Assembly (NCBI RefSeq): GCF_018381315.1
Contig: NZ_JAGZSD010000010.1
Span: 40,783 to 104,782, forward strand
DNA: 64,000 nucleotides
Origin: Anaerostipes sp.
GTDB taxonomy: Bacteria > Bacillota > Clostridia > Lachnospirales > Lachnospiraceae
Reading direction: 5' to 3'
Positions 51,586-59,186 of the stretch are shown one piece after another. The notes below the pieces were generated by a model. That model ran no database searches. It was not told the DNA's origin and saw nothing but the letters and a program-made list of their open reading frames with translations. Position 1 is the first letter of the stretch, and the number at the start of each line of letters is the position of its first letter. The translations under genes and the position numbers were made by a program.

Positions 51586-53391
51586 ATGCAAGATTATATG
51601 ACCATGAATATGGTAGAACAAGAATATGTTACAGGAAAGAAAATACGAAGACTTTCAGCACTTTCGTTTCCAAATGTACCATATGATAAGGTACAGGCAA
51701 TGCCGGATGATTCAAATGATTCTAAGAACGAACATAATACAGATAATCTGCTTTTAAGAGGTGCCGTTGGTACGGATAATAGAACCGTTGTAAAAAATCC
51801 TCATAAATTAGGATATGCCAGATATAATGGGAGGGTAGAATCTGAGTTTTTCCAGGAAGATGGAAACATAATAGTTAAACATGGTACAGGATTTGTATTT
51901 GCAAATAATTGGGTGATGACTACTGCATTTAATATTTATGATCCAAAAACAGATAAATTTGCAGATCGTATTTTATATTATCCTGCTTTGGGAGGAAATC
52001 TTGATAATTTAGTTTATAACCCTGTTGATATTACTAGGGCATTTGTTCATCAAACAGTTATATCATATATTGGAACAGAAATGTTTCCTTTATATAACAT
52101 CGCTTTTTTAAAGTTAGATGAAATAGCTGAGAAACCAGAGGGATATTGTGGTTTCAGATATCAATATCAAAGTTATGTTGATGAGGGAGTAATGCTGCTT
52201 GGATATCCAGAAGATTTACCAAAAGATGCACAGGACAGTGTAAAAGGAACCTATATGTATCGCGGAATGGGGACTATCACTCGCTCTGATGATTCTTATT
52301 TATACCATTATGCAGATACATCAAAAGGATATGAGGGAGCACCTATGTATATGTATTGGGGAGATCAAAATGGTTATGTTACAATTGGCATCAATGCCTA
52401 TGAAGGAACAGGAAAAAATATTGGGCTTAGAATCAATCAGTACATTTTTGGAGCAATGAAAATGATTAGGAATAATGGAATGCAATTAATAAATTATTCC
52501 CAACCACAAAAACCTGATAACTCTAATAAAGTAAATATTTCAACAATATTTGATGCTATCAGATTATTAGGAGAAATGTTTATAGAGTATAAATTGAAAA
52601 CAGTAGAGATTAAACCTGATATGAGGACAGTGATTATAGGGATATGTAATTATTTACGTCATATTCGTTATGACGATGTAATGTGGGCTGTTTCTTTATT
52701 TGATCCAATAGATACTGCATTTGTTAATTATGTAAAGTCAAATAATTCTGAACTTGCAGATGAACTGAATGAATACATTGGGGAAAAATCCATGGAATTA
52801 AAGGATGATGGAGACGGAATTATTGATTTTGCACATTTTGCAGCAACGCTAGAAGGATATGTTGGACTAACACCAGTTTCAGATTTTTGGACTGGGTGGG
52901 GAGCGGATTTAGCAACAGGTATGGCTAAAACTTCAAAAGTATTAATAGAAAATTATCCACAGGACAGTATAAGCAAGTATTTGATAACCAAAATTTCTTA
53001 TGAACTCATAGGAGCAGATGATAGTATAAGTCCATGTAATTTCAGTGATTTTTGTGCAGATTTTGATGCAATAAAAGTTTCTGAGCTTGTGACGCAAATG
53101 GAAAGGGAGCAAATTCTTCATTCAGAGCAAGCTACAGGACATGAACTTGCCAATATTTTAGAGGAATATTATACTGGAATATATAAAAATAGGTTTCAGT
53201 TCATATTTATGGATCTACAGTGTTCATTAAGTTCGGGGGTACAACAGATTAGTGATGCAATTTATGAAAAAATGACTGGAGCAGATGAGGAGCTTGGACT
53301 TTTAACTACTTTTGGGAATAATCCATCAGAACAAGTAATTCAAGATTGCTGTAACGCATTGGCAAATTATATTCAACAGGAGATTAAATGA
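51586..53391 (+). CDS. V8-fold pseudoprotease with unknown helical C-terminal domain
   Basis: 601 residues, no signal peptide. Residues about 98-290 align with glutamyl endopeptidase/trypsin-like folds: GTGFVFANNWVMTTAFNIYD, PLYNIAFLKL, VMLLGYPED, DTSKGYEGAPMY, VTIGINAYEG. At the catalytic positions His is Phe115, Asp is Asn171 and Ser is Glu250, so it cannot be a serine protease. Residues 310-601 are helical and unknown, with DGDGIIDFAHFAATLEGY and FWTGWGADLATG as striking blocks. Base composition is much more AT-rich than its neighbours, a sign of transfer. Its stop overlaps the next gene's start (ATGA). Confidence 0.75.
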   Translation: MQDYMTMNMVEQEYVTGKKIRRLSALSFPNVPYDKVQAMPDDSNDSKNEHNTDNLLLRGAVGTDNRTVVKNPHKLGYARYNGRVESEFFQEDGNIIVKHGTGFVFANNWVMTTAFNIYDPKTDKFADRILYYPALGGNLDNLVYNPVDITRAFVHQTVISYIGTEMFPLYNIAFLKLDEIAEKPEGYCGFRYQYQSYVDEGVMLLGYPEDLPKDAQDSVKGTYMYRGMGTITRSDDSYLYHYADTSKGYEGAPMYMYWGDQNGYVTIGINAYEGTGKNIGLRINQYIFGAMKMIRNNGMQLINYSQPQKPDNSNKVNISTIFDAIRLLGEMFIEYKLKTVEIKPDMRTVIIGICNYLRHIRYDDVMWAVSLFDPIDTAFVNYVKSNNSELADELNEYIGEKSMELKDDGDGIIDFAHFAATLEGYVGLTPVSDFWTGWGADLATGMAKTSKVLIENYPQDSISKYLITKISYELIGADDSISPCNFSDFCADFDAIKVSELVTQMEREQILHSEQATGHELANILEEYYTGIYKNRFQFIFMDLQCSLSSGVQQISDAIYEKMTGADEELGLLTTFGNNPSEQVIQDCCNALANYIQQEIK

Positions 53392-53954
53392 GACGATTTG
53401 ACTATTTAAAATGTTTTACTTATATTTTAATTATAATTGCTTTAGTAATTTGGTGCGGACTCAGCGAAGGATATGCCTTCTATATAAATTCATTTTTACA
53501 GTATAATCGTTTGCTTATATGGATGTTAGCAATCATAATAATCCTATGTTTTTTCTTTGTTATCCCTGCAGGATCAATAGCTGCACATATATTTATTTTA
53601 GGTTTAGGGTGTTGTTTGTTTTTTGGAATGAGTCTTTCGCAGGGGATAGGAGAACAGCAGTATTTTATGGAAATTATGCCAAAAGACAGAGCGCATAAAA
53701 TAATAATAAACGAACGAAAGGAAATGTTTCAATGCCGTGGAACTATCTATGAAAGAAAAAATGCTATATATATAAAGAGGATTGGTGAATATACAACGGA
53801 TTTTCTGTTTCCGGTTAGAGATGGAGACTATACAATAAAATGGGAAAAACAAGGGTTTGTTATTAAGTATAAGCATATCAAAAGAGAGATTAAATTACAA
53901 AATGGTGAGAAAAGAAGCAATGAAGAAAGCATAAAAATTTTATATGATAATTAG
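53388..53954 (+). CDS. Membrane protein coupled to the pseudoprotease
   Basis: 188 residues, not recognised. Three hydrophobic helices (about 9-28, 42-60 and 64-86) are followed by a soluble C-terminal part of 100 residues rich in Lys, Arg, Ile and Tyr (RAHKIIINERKEMFQ, GDYTIKWEKQGFVI). ATGA overlap with the preceding gene indicates translational coupling, and the same AT-rich composition suggests they arrived together. It could anchor or signal for the pseudoprotease. Confidence 0.75.
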   Translation: MRRFDYLKCFTYILIIIALVIWCGLSEGYAFYINSFLQYNRLLIWMLAIIIILCFFFVIPAGSIAAHIFILGLGCCLFFGMSLSQGIGEQQYFMEIMPKDRAHKIIINERKEMFQCRGTIYERKNAIYIKRIGEYTTDFLFPVRDGDYTIKWEKQGFVIKYKHIKREIKLQNGEKRSNEESIKILYDN

Positions 53955-54007
53955 TAAATTGAATTGGCTTAAAGAGTCTGAAGGCTAGTTGGGAAATTAA
54001 TAATTGA

Positions 54008-54067
54008 AAATAAAGGATAGCAGACGCCAAGTAAAATAAGCAAGTCTAATCTATCCTTTATTTTTTT
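54008..54067 (+). terminator. Terminator of the pseudoprotease module
   Basis: AAATAAAGGATAG pairs with CTATCCTTTATTT, followed by a T run. Confidence 0.85.
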
Positions 54068-54148
54068 ACCAAAAAATATTTGCAGATAAGCAGAATAGTC
54101 AATAATTTTAAAAGAGTGAAGAGAGGGTTTGTATAAATTGTTTGGAAA

Positions 54149-54177
54149 TTGACAGAAGTACAAAAAAGGTATAAAAT
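54149..54177 (+). promoter_or_regulatory. Promoter of the third PRD regulator
   Basis: TTGACA and TAAAAT with 17-base spacing; the leader after it is almost pure A and T. Confidence 0.55.
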
Positions 54178-54227
54178 AATAAAAATTAATAAATTATAAT
54201 AAAAAATAATAAAGGAGGAGCCTCAAT

Positions 54228-56201
54228 ATGCTTTCCAAAACTGCATCTGAAATTATGAAAGTACTGATTCATCAGGATGACGAATTTATTACATATGAGA
54301 AAATTGCAGGATTGTTGGAAATCTCCCAGCGCAGTGTTCATAGCTATATGAAAGAAATAGCGGGGTTTTGTGATAAAAGAGGCTATCAGCTGATCCGGCA
54401 GAGGGGAAAAGGGGTTTGCCTGCATGCGGGCATTCACAAGAAGGAGCTGGAGGAAACATTTCCGAGAGATCAGGTGTCCTGTGAGACGAGAAAGTACCGT
54501 ATCAATTATATTGTCAGAACTTTGATCGAAAGCGGGGAACCGTATACGGCGGCACTGTTTTCAGAGGAATTGTTTGTGTCCAAAGCTACCATACGAACAG
54601 ATATTGAAAAGGCAAATAAGACGTTAGAGCCTGACAGAGTATTGATTCATCAGATTGTTGGAAAGGGCATTGAGATCCGGGGAAAAGAATTTGATTTAAG
54701 GAAAGTGTTAGTGTGCAGGAACCAAAAAGTTCTTTATGAGCAAAATAAGCAGGATTGGATTACACCGGACTACAGGATAGATCAGTTATCCTATGTAAGG
54801 CTCATATCTCAGTACAGGAAAAATACAGTAGATAAAGTAATCGGCAGCATTCAGCAGCTGGAAAGGCAGATCGGCTGTCAGTTTAATGACTATACGTTCT
54901 GTATGATCACAGAGTATGTGAGCAATCAGATAAACCGGCTGAAAGCCGGACACTTTTTGGAGGAGTCTATGATCAGCCGGCTGACACTGGTAGAAGAGAT
55001 TGCTGACTGGACTGATATTTTTACAGGAATTTTAAACAGGCAGTTTCAGATGAATATAAATCCTAGGGAAGGGCTGTACCTCTATATTCTGCTTCTGGGA
55101 GCAGAACTTCAGAATAGCAGCAGGATTGTCAATAAGAAGTTTCTTATAGAAAAAGAAATCTGTATCGAAGAAGTAGCTCAGAATATGATTCAGTATATTT
55201 CATCTATTGTAGGAAGAGATTTTATAGAAGATCCGCTTCTTAAAACAAGTGTGGCTTTATTTCTGAACAGCTCCTTTGTGAGAGTGAAGTTTGGTTTTGA
55301 AATAAGAAATCCATTTTTGGAAGATATCAAACAGACTTACTCTGCTATTTTTTCTGCTTGTTTTACCGCCAGTAAAGAGTATGAGAGCCTTGTGGGGGCG
55401 CTGCCTTCAGAGGATGAGATTTCATATATGGCGATTCTGTTTGGCGGAGCAATAGTACAAAAAAAGCGGGATGTAAATACAGTTATCATTGGAAGCGGCG
55501 GCGTGGGTATTGCTCAGATCATTGCAAGAAAGATTGAAAATAAGATTTCGGATATCAATATTATCTCTGTACTGCCGGCTAATGCAGGAGTAATGATTGA
55601 TGAGAGCCAGTATGATTTGGTTATCACAACGGTTCCATCACTGAAAGCAAGGCATCCCCACATTGTGTATACAACACCCGTGGTGGGAGAGCAGGATATT
55701 TACCGGATCAAAAAACAGTGCAGTGAGATGAAAGCCGAACAGAAGAATCTGGAACAGCAGTGGACGATTAAAAATCTGATGCAGGATGATTTGATTCTGA
55801 TAGAATCTGAAGTAACGACAAAAAAAAGTCTGCTGAAAAAAGCCTGTGACTTGCTGGAAGGCGGAGGGTACGTTGAAGAAGGATTTTTTGAGGATGTTCT
55901 CAGGAGAGAGTCGATCAGTGCGTCGGTTCTTGGAGGAGGCGTGGCTGTCCCCCATGGGATGGCAAACCTTGTGAAAAAGCCGGCTGTTGTCATTATAAAA
56001 ACAGACCAAAGAGTAGAGTGGGAGGAGGGCAGTGTGGATGTGATCTTCCTGCTGGCTCTGAATTTTGAAGATATTCAGTCAACCAGAGCCTTTTTTGCAG
56101 CCTTTTATGAAATGACAATGGAAAAAAACTCTGCACGCCTGATTCGGAAGGCCAAGAGTAAGGAAGAAATAAAAAAAGTCATCATGATGAATTCTGATTG
56201 A
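54228..56201 (+). CDS. PRD-domain PTS regulator of the fructose/GRE island
   Basis: 657 residues with AAAGGAGG upstream. Two HTH units (LEISQRSVHSYMKEI and LFVSKATIRTDIEKA), two PRD domains, an EIIB-like domain (NTVIIGSGGVGIAQII, phospho-cysteine replaced by Gly) and an EIIA domain (GGGVAVPHGMANLV, histidine retained). A DNA-binding activator of the LicR/MtlR class. Immediately downstream are an epimerase and fructose-type PTS genes, which it presumably controls through repeats near 56330-56400. Confidence 0.9.
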   Translation: MLSKTASEIMKVLIHQDDEFITYEKIAGLLEISQRSVHSYMKEIAGFCDKRGYQLIRQRGKGVCLHAGIHKKELEETFPRDQVSCETRKYRINYIVRTLIESGEPYTAALFSEELFVSKATIRTDIEKANKTLEPDRVLIHQIVGKGIEIRGKEFDLRKVLVCRNQKVLYEQNKQDWITPDYRIDQLSYVRLISQYRKNTVDKVIGSIQQLERQIGCQFNDYTFCMITEYVSNQINRLKAGHFLEESMISRLTLVEEIADWTDIFTGILNRQFQMNINPREGLYLYILLLGAELQNSSRIVNKKFLIEKEICIEEVAQNMIQYISSIVGRDFIEDPLLKTSVALFLNSSFVRVKFGFEIRNPFLEDIKQTYSAIFSACFTASKEYESLVGALPSEDEISYMAILFGGAIVQKKRDVNTVIIGSGGVGIAQIIARKIENKISDINIISVLPANAGVMIDESQYDLVITTVPSLKARHPHIVYTTPVVGEQDIYRIKKQCSEMKAEQKNLEQQWTIKNLMQDDLILIESEVTTKKSLLKKACDLLEGGGYVEEGFFEDVLRRESISASVLGGGVAVPHGMANLVKKPAVVIIKTDQRVEWEEGSVDVIFLLALNFEDIQSTRAFFAAFYEMTMEKNSARLIRKAKSKEEIKKVIMMNSD

Positions 56202-56233
56202 GTGATGACAAAATTCAGTGTTTTAAAAAGAAC

Positions 56234-56299
56234 AGCTGTGGTATTTGATATGTCCCATAAACTTTAATCTTGGAACATATCAAATACCACAGCTTTTTT
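56234..56299 (+). terminator. Terminator of the PRD regulator gene
   Basis: A perfect 20-base stem, AGCTGTGGTATTTGATATGT against its complement, is followed by a T run. Confidence 0.9.
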
Positions 56300-56363
56300 C
56301 ATTACTGCAATTTAACATTTACATTTGTTATCCTGCAAAAAATGGATTTGTACAATGCGTATG

Positions 56364-56399
56364 TTCTCTTTTTGCAGTTGGATTTCTGCAAAAAGAGAA
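56364..56399. promoter_or_regulatory. Candidate operator upstream of the epimerase-PTS operon
   Basis: TTCTCTTTTTGCAG and CTGCAAAAAGAGAA form a perfect 14-base inverted repeat with an eight-base centre. A third CTGCAAAAA half site lies at 56332. Position between the PRD regulator and the PTS operon suggests activator binding sites; alternatively it is a leader hairpin. Confidence 0.5.
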
Positions 56400-56478
56400 G
56401 AAAGCACCTGTTGAATAAGAGAAAGAATGAATATAAAATAATATCAAACAAAAGAAAATAATAAAAGAAAGGAATGTT

Positions 56479-57177
56479 ATGTTACAGGCAGAAGAGAAAC
56501 AAATTATGGTGTCTGCATCGGTTTCCTGCATGGATCTCTGCCATCTTGGAGATGCGGTGAAAGAAGCAGAACAGTCAGATATCTCATTTTTTCATTATGA
56601 CATGGTTGACGGCCGGTTTAATAATTGCTTCATATTATCAGAAACCCTTCTGGAACACATGAGAAGGGCAGCGAATCTTCCTGTTGAAGCACATTTGGCA
56701 GCCTATGAGCCAGAACGCTATATAAATTTATATGCAAATGCCGGAGCCGATTATCTTGCAGTACACTATGAGGCTATGGAAGAACCATTCAGGATATTTG
56801 CTCAGATCCGAAAGGCGGGATGTGTGCCGGTACTGGCATATAAGGCGGAAACACCTCCGGGAGATGATTTTGCAGAATTGGCCGCAGAGGTGCCATGGGT
56901 TTTAAAGCTTACAGTTAATCCCGGTTTTTCCGGGCAGAAAATGCAGGAGGGTGCTGTGAGCCACATCAGCAGAATGAGAGAGATGCTGAATACTGCAGGG
57001 CTGAAAACGAAGATACAGGCGGACGGAAATATCAGCCAGGAAACAATCCCTAAAGTAGTAAAAGCTGGGGCAGATATTTTAACCGGAGGGACATCAGGAT
57101 TGTTTGTAAGAGGGAAAGCGGTGAGGCAGTGCTGCAGTGAGATGATTGAGACAGCGAAAAAGGCGAAGGGAGAATAA
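56479..57177 (+). CDS. Ribulose-phosphate 3-epimerase family, divergent paralogue
   Basis: 232 residues. TIM-barrel epimerase residues are kept: VSASVSCMD, FFHYDMVDGRF (His and Asp), PVEAHLAAYEP (His), TVNPGFSGQKM and IQADGNIS (Asp). Divergence from the housekeeping rpe at 26094 and its location in a PTS operon suggest a hexulose phosphate substrate, as for the allulose-6-phosphate epimerase AlsE, but this is inference. First gene of the operon. Confidence 0.82.
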   Translation: MLQAEEKQIMVSASVSCMDLCHLGDAVKEAEQSDISFFHYDMVDGRFNNCFILSETLLEHMRRAANLPVEAHLAAYEPERYINLYANAGADYLAVHYEAMEEPFRIFAQIRKAGCVPVLAYKAETPPGDDFAELAAEVPWVLKLTVNPGFSGQKMQEGAVSHISRMREMLNTAGLKTKIQADGNISQETIPKVVKAGADILTGGTSGLFVRGKAVRQCCSEMIETAKKAKGE

Positions 57178-57181
57178 ACAG

Positions 57182-57610
57182 ATGGAGCTGATGAATGAAG
57201 GACTGATCGTATTTGACATGGAAGCGGAAACTAAGGAAGCGGTTGTTGCAAAAATTGCTGATGTTATGGACAGACAGGGACGGCTTAGAAATAAGAACGG
57301 GTATGTGGCGGATGTTTTAAAAAGAGAGGAGGGAGCGCCTACAAGCATTGGGTTTCTCATAGCTACACCCCATGCAAAATCTGTACATGTCATGGAACCT
57401 TCACTGGCATTTGCAAGACTGAAAGAGCCTGTACAGTGGGCAAATGAGAAAGTAAAAATTGTATTCCAGATTGCTGTGCCTGATCCGGGGCAGGGAGAAA
57501 AACATCTGGAGATTTTAGCGAAGATCTCCAGGAAGATTATCCATGACGATTTCAGAGAAGGGTTGATGAGGGCAGCAAATAAAAAAGAAGTGTTGGAACT
57601 GGTTCAATAA
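57182..57610 (+). CDS. PTS fructose-type EIIA
   Basis: 142 residues from the ATG at 57182 (AAGGGAGA upstream). Typical of fructose/mannitol-class EIIA: VDDVLKREEGAPTSIGFLIATPHAKS with the phospho-histidine in TPHAK, and VKIVFQIAVPDP. Coupled to the epimerase gene by four bases. Confidence 0.93.
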   Translation: MELMNEGLIVFDMEAETKEAVVAKIADVMDRQGRLRNKNGYVADVLKREEGAPTSIGFLIATPHAKSVHVMEPSLAFARLKEPVQWANEKVKIVFQIAVPDPGQGEKHLEILAKISRKIIHDDFREGLMRAANKKEVLELVQ

Positions 57611-57624
57611 AAAGGAGAGAGAAG

Positions 57625-58692
57625 ATGAATGAGTTTGCAGGAATTTTTAGAGATACAAGAAAACATTTGATGAACGGCGTTTCTCATATGATCCCATTCG
57701 TTGTGACAGGAGGGATTCTCATGGCTGTGGCGGTCATGGCTTACGGACAGGGAGGTGTTCCGCCGGAGGGAACGTGGATGGCAACTCTGTGGACATTCGG
57801 ATCTACTGCACTGAACCTGATGGTACCGGTGCTTTCTGCGTATATCGCAGCTTCTATTGCAGACAGAGCAGGAATCTGTCCGGGCTTTGTAGGAGGCATG
57901 ATCTCCATCAATGTGGGAGCCGGTTTTCTGGGAGGTATTGTCACCGGACTGCTGGGAGGCGTTGTATGCTATTATTTAAAAAAGGTCAAAGTGCCAAAAG
58001 CACTGAGCTCGATCATGCCTATCATGATTATTCCGATTGTAGGATCACTTGTAACTATGGGATTTATGCAGTATATCTTAGGAGCGCCTATCGCCGGAAT
58101 CATGGATGGAATGACAAAAGTCATGGAACATTTAGGAAATGGAAACAAAGTAATTCTGGGGGCTGTGTGCGGGCTGCTTGCAGGATTTGACTTTGGAGGA
58201 CCTTTTAATAAGGTGGCATATACATTCGGCGTAGCTACTGTAAGTGCCGGAGTCTATACATATGCAGGGCCTATGGCAGTGACGATGACAGCTCCGCCGC
58301 TTGGATGTGCGCTGGCAGCATTCCTTGCAAAGAAAAAGTTTACACAGGAAGAAAGAGAAGCAGCAAAGAGTGCCGTTGCCATGGGATGCGTGGGTATTAC
58401 AGAAGGGGCGATTCCTTTTGCTGCAAACGATCCCCTGCGTGTGATTCCGTCTACGATGATCGGAGCGGCTGTGGGCGGAGCTGTGGGATATCTGTTTAAC
58501 ATCACCAATCCGGTTGCCTGGTCCGGACTGATTATGCTCCCTGTACTCGGCAATCCAATCGGATTCCTTATTTCCCTGGCTGCTGCTGTGGGAGTAACGG
58601 CTGGACTCATCATCCTGCTGAAAAAGGATATCACAGAGAGTGCAGAGGATACAGACGGAGATAATCTGGAGATTGACCTTTCATTTGAATAA
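57625..58692 (+). CDS. PTS fructose-type EIIC permease
   Basis: 355 residues, eight to ten hydrophobic helices. Fructose-family segments include GVSHMIPFVVTGGILMAVAVM, NVGAGFLGGIVTGLLGG, GFDFGGPFNKVAYTF and GITEGAIPFAANDP. Separate IIA, IIC and IIB chains, as in the E. coli Frw and Frv systems, rather than one fused FruA. Confidence 0.93.
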   Translation: MNEFAGIFRDTRKHLMNGVSHMIPFVVTGGILMAVAVMAYGQGGVPPEGTWMATLWTFGSTALNLMVPVLSAYIAASIADRAGICPGFVGGMISINVGAGFLGGIVTGLLGGVVCYYLKKVKVPKALSSIMPIMIIPIVGSLVTMGFMQYILGAPIAGIMDGMTKVMEHLGNGNKVILGAVCGLLAGFDFGGPFNKVAYTFGVATVSAGVYTYAGPMAVTMTAPPLGCALAAFLAKKKFTQEEREAAKSAVAMGCVGITEGAIPFAANDPLRVIPSTMIGAAVGGAVGYLFNITNPVAWSGLIMLPVLGNPIGFLISLAAAVGVTAGLIILLKKDITESAEDTDGDNLEIDLSFE

Positions 58693-58724
58693 TCAATAAA
58701 ATATATTTACAGGAGGAACAGAAA

Positions 58725-59039
58725 ATGAAGTTTTTAGCAGTGACGGCCTGTCCGTCTGGAGTGGCACATACTTATATGTCAGCAGAAGCATTGGAAAAGG
58801 CGGCAAAAAAGCATGGAATCGAGATTAAAGTAGAAACCCAGGGCTCCATAGGAATTGAAAACCAGATCAAAGCGGAGGATCTTTGTGGTGCAGATGCGGT
58901 TATTCTTACAAAAGATATGCCTATTAAGGATGAGGAACGTTTCGAAGGAATTCCAAAGGTGAGAGTTGGTGTCAGTGACGCTGTAAAAAAGGCGGAAGCG
59001 ATCATAATAAAGCTTGAAAAGATGGTAAAAGAGCTTTGA
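58725..59039 (+). CDS. PTS fructose-type EIIB
   Basis: 104 residues. The phospho-cysteine is in FLAVTACPSGVAHTYMSAEAL (Cys9), followed by IKVETQGSIGIENQI, the family signature. AGGAGG site upstream. An attenuator-like hairpin follows before the glycyl radical enzyme gene. Confidence 0.94.
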   Translation: MKFLAVTACPSGVAHTYMSAEALEKAAKKHGIEIKVETQGSIGIENQIKAEDLCGADAVILTKDMPIKDEERFEGIPKVRVGVSDAVKKAEAIIIKLEKMVKEL

Positions 59040-59047
59040 CGGATTTT

Positions 59048-59077
59048 AAAGAGCAGCTTAGAAATAAGCTGCTTTTC
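59048..59077 (+). terminator. Attenuator-like terminator between EIIB and the radical enzyme
   Basis: AAAGAGCAGCTTA and TAAGCTGCTTTT form a stem with a GAAA loop and a short T run. Confidence 0.7.
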
Positions 59078-59103
59078 TATTGCATTAAAATAGCGTCAAG
59101 GCC

Positions 59104-59132
59104 TTGAAAAATAATAAAAAATAATATATAAT
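59104..59132 (+). promoter_or_regulatory. Own promoter of the glycyl radical enzyme gene
   Basis: TTGAAA and TATAAT separated by exactly 17 A/T bases, inside a run of AATAATAAAAA repeats. Allows expression independent of the PTS genes. Confidence 0.65.
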
Positions 59133-59186
59133 AATAAAAAATAATAAATTATGAGTTTAAAAAGGCTGCCAGGAAAGGAGCGGGAG

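Noticed and set aside
56234..56299. The strong hairpin as a BglG/LicT-type antitermination target
   Set aside because: The adjacent PRD regulator has helix-turn-helix domains and no RNA-binding CAT domain, and the hairpin directly ends its own gene, so a plain terminator is simpler.
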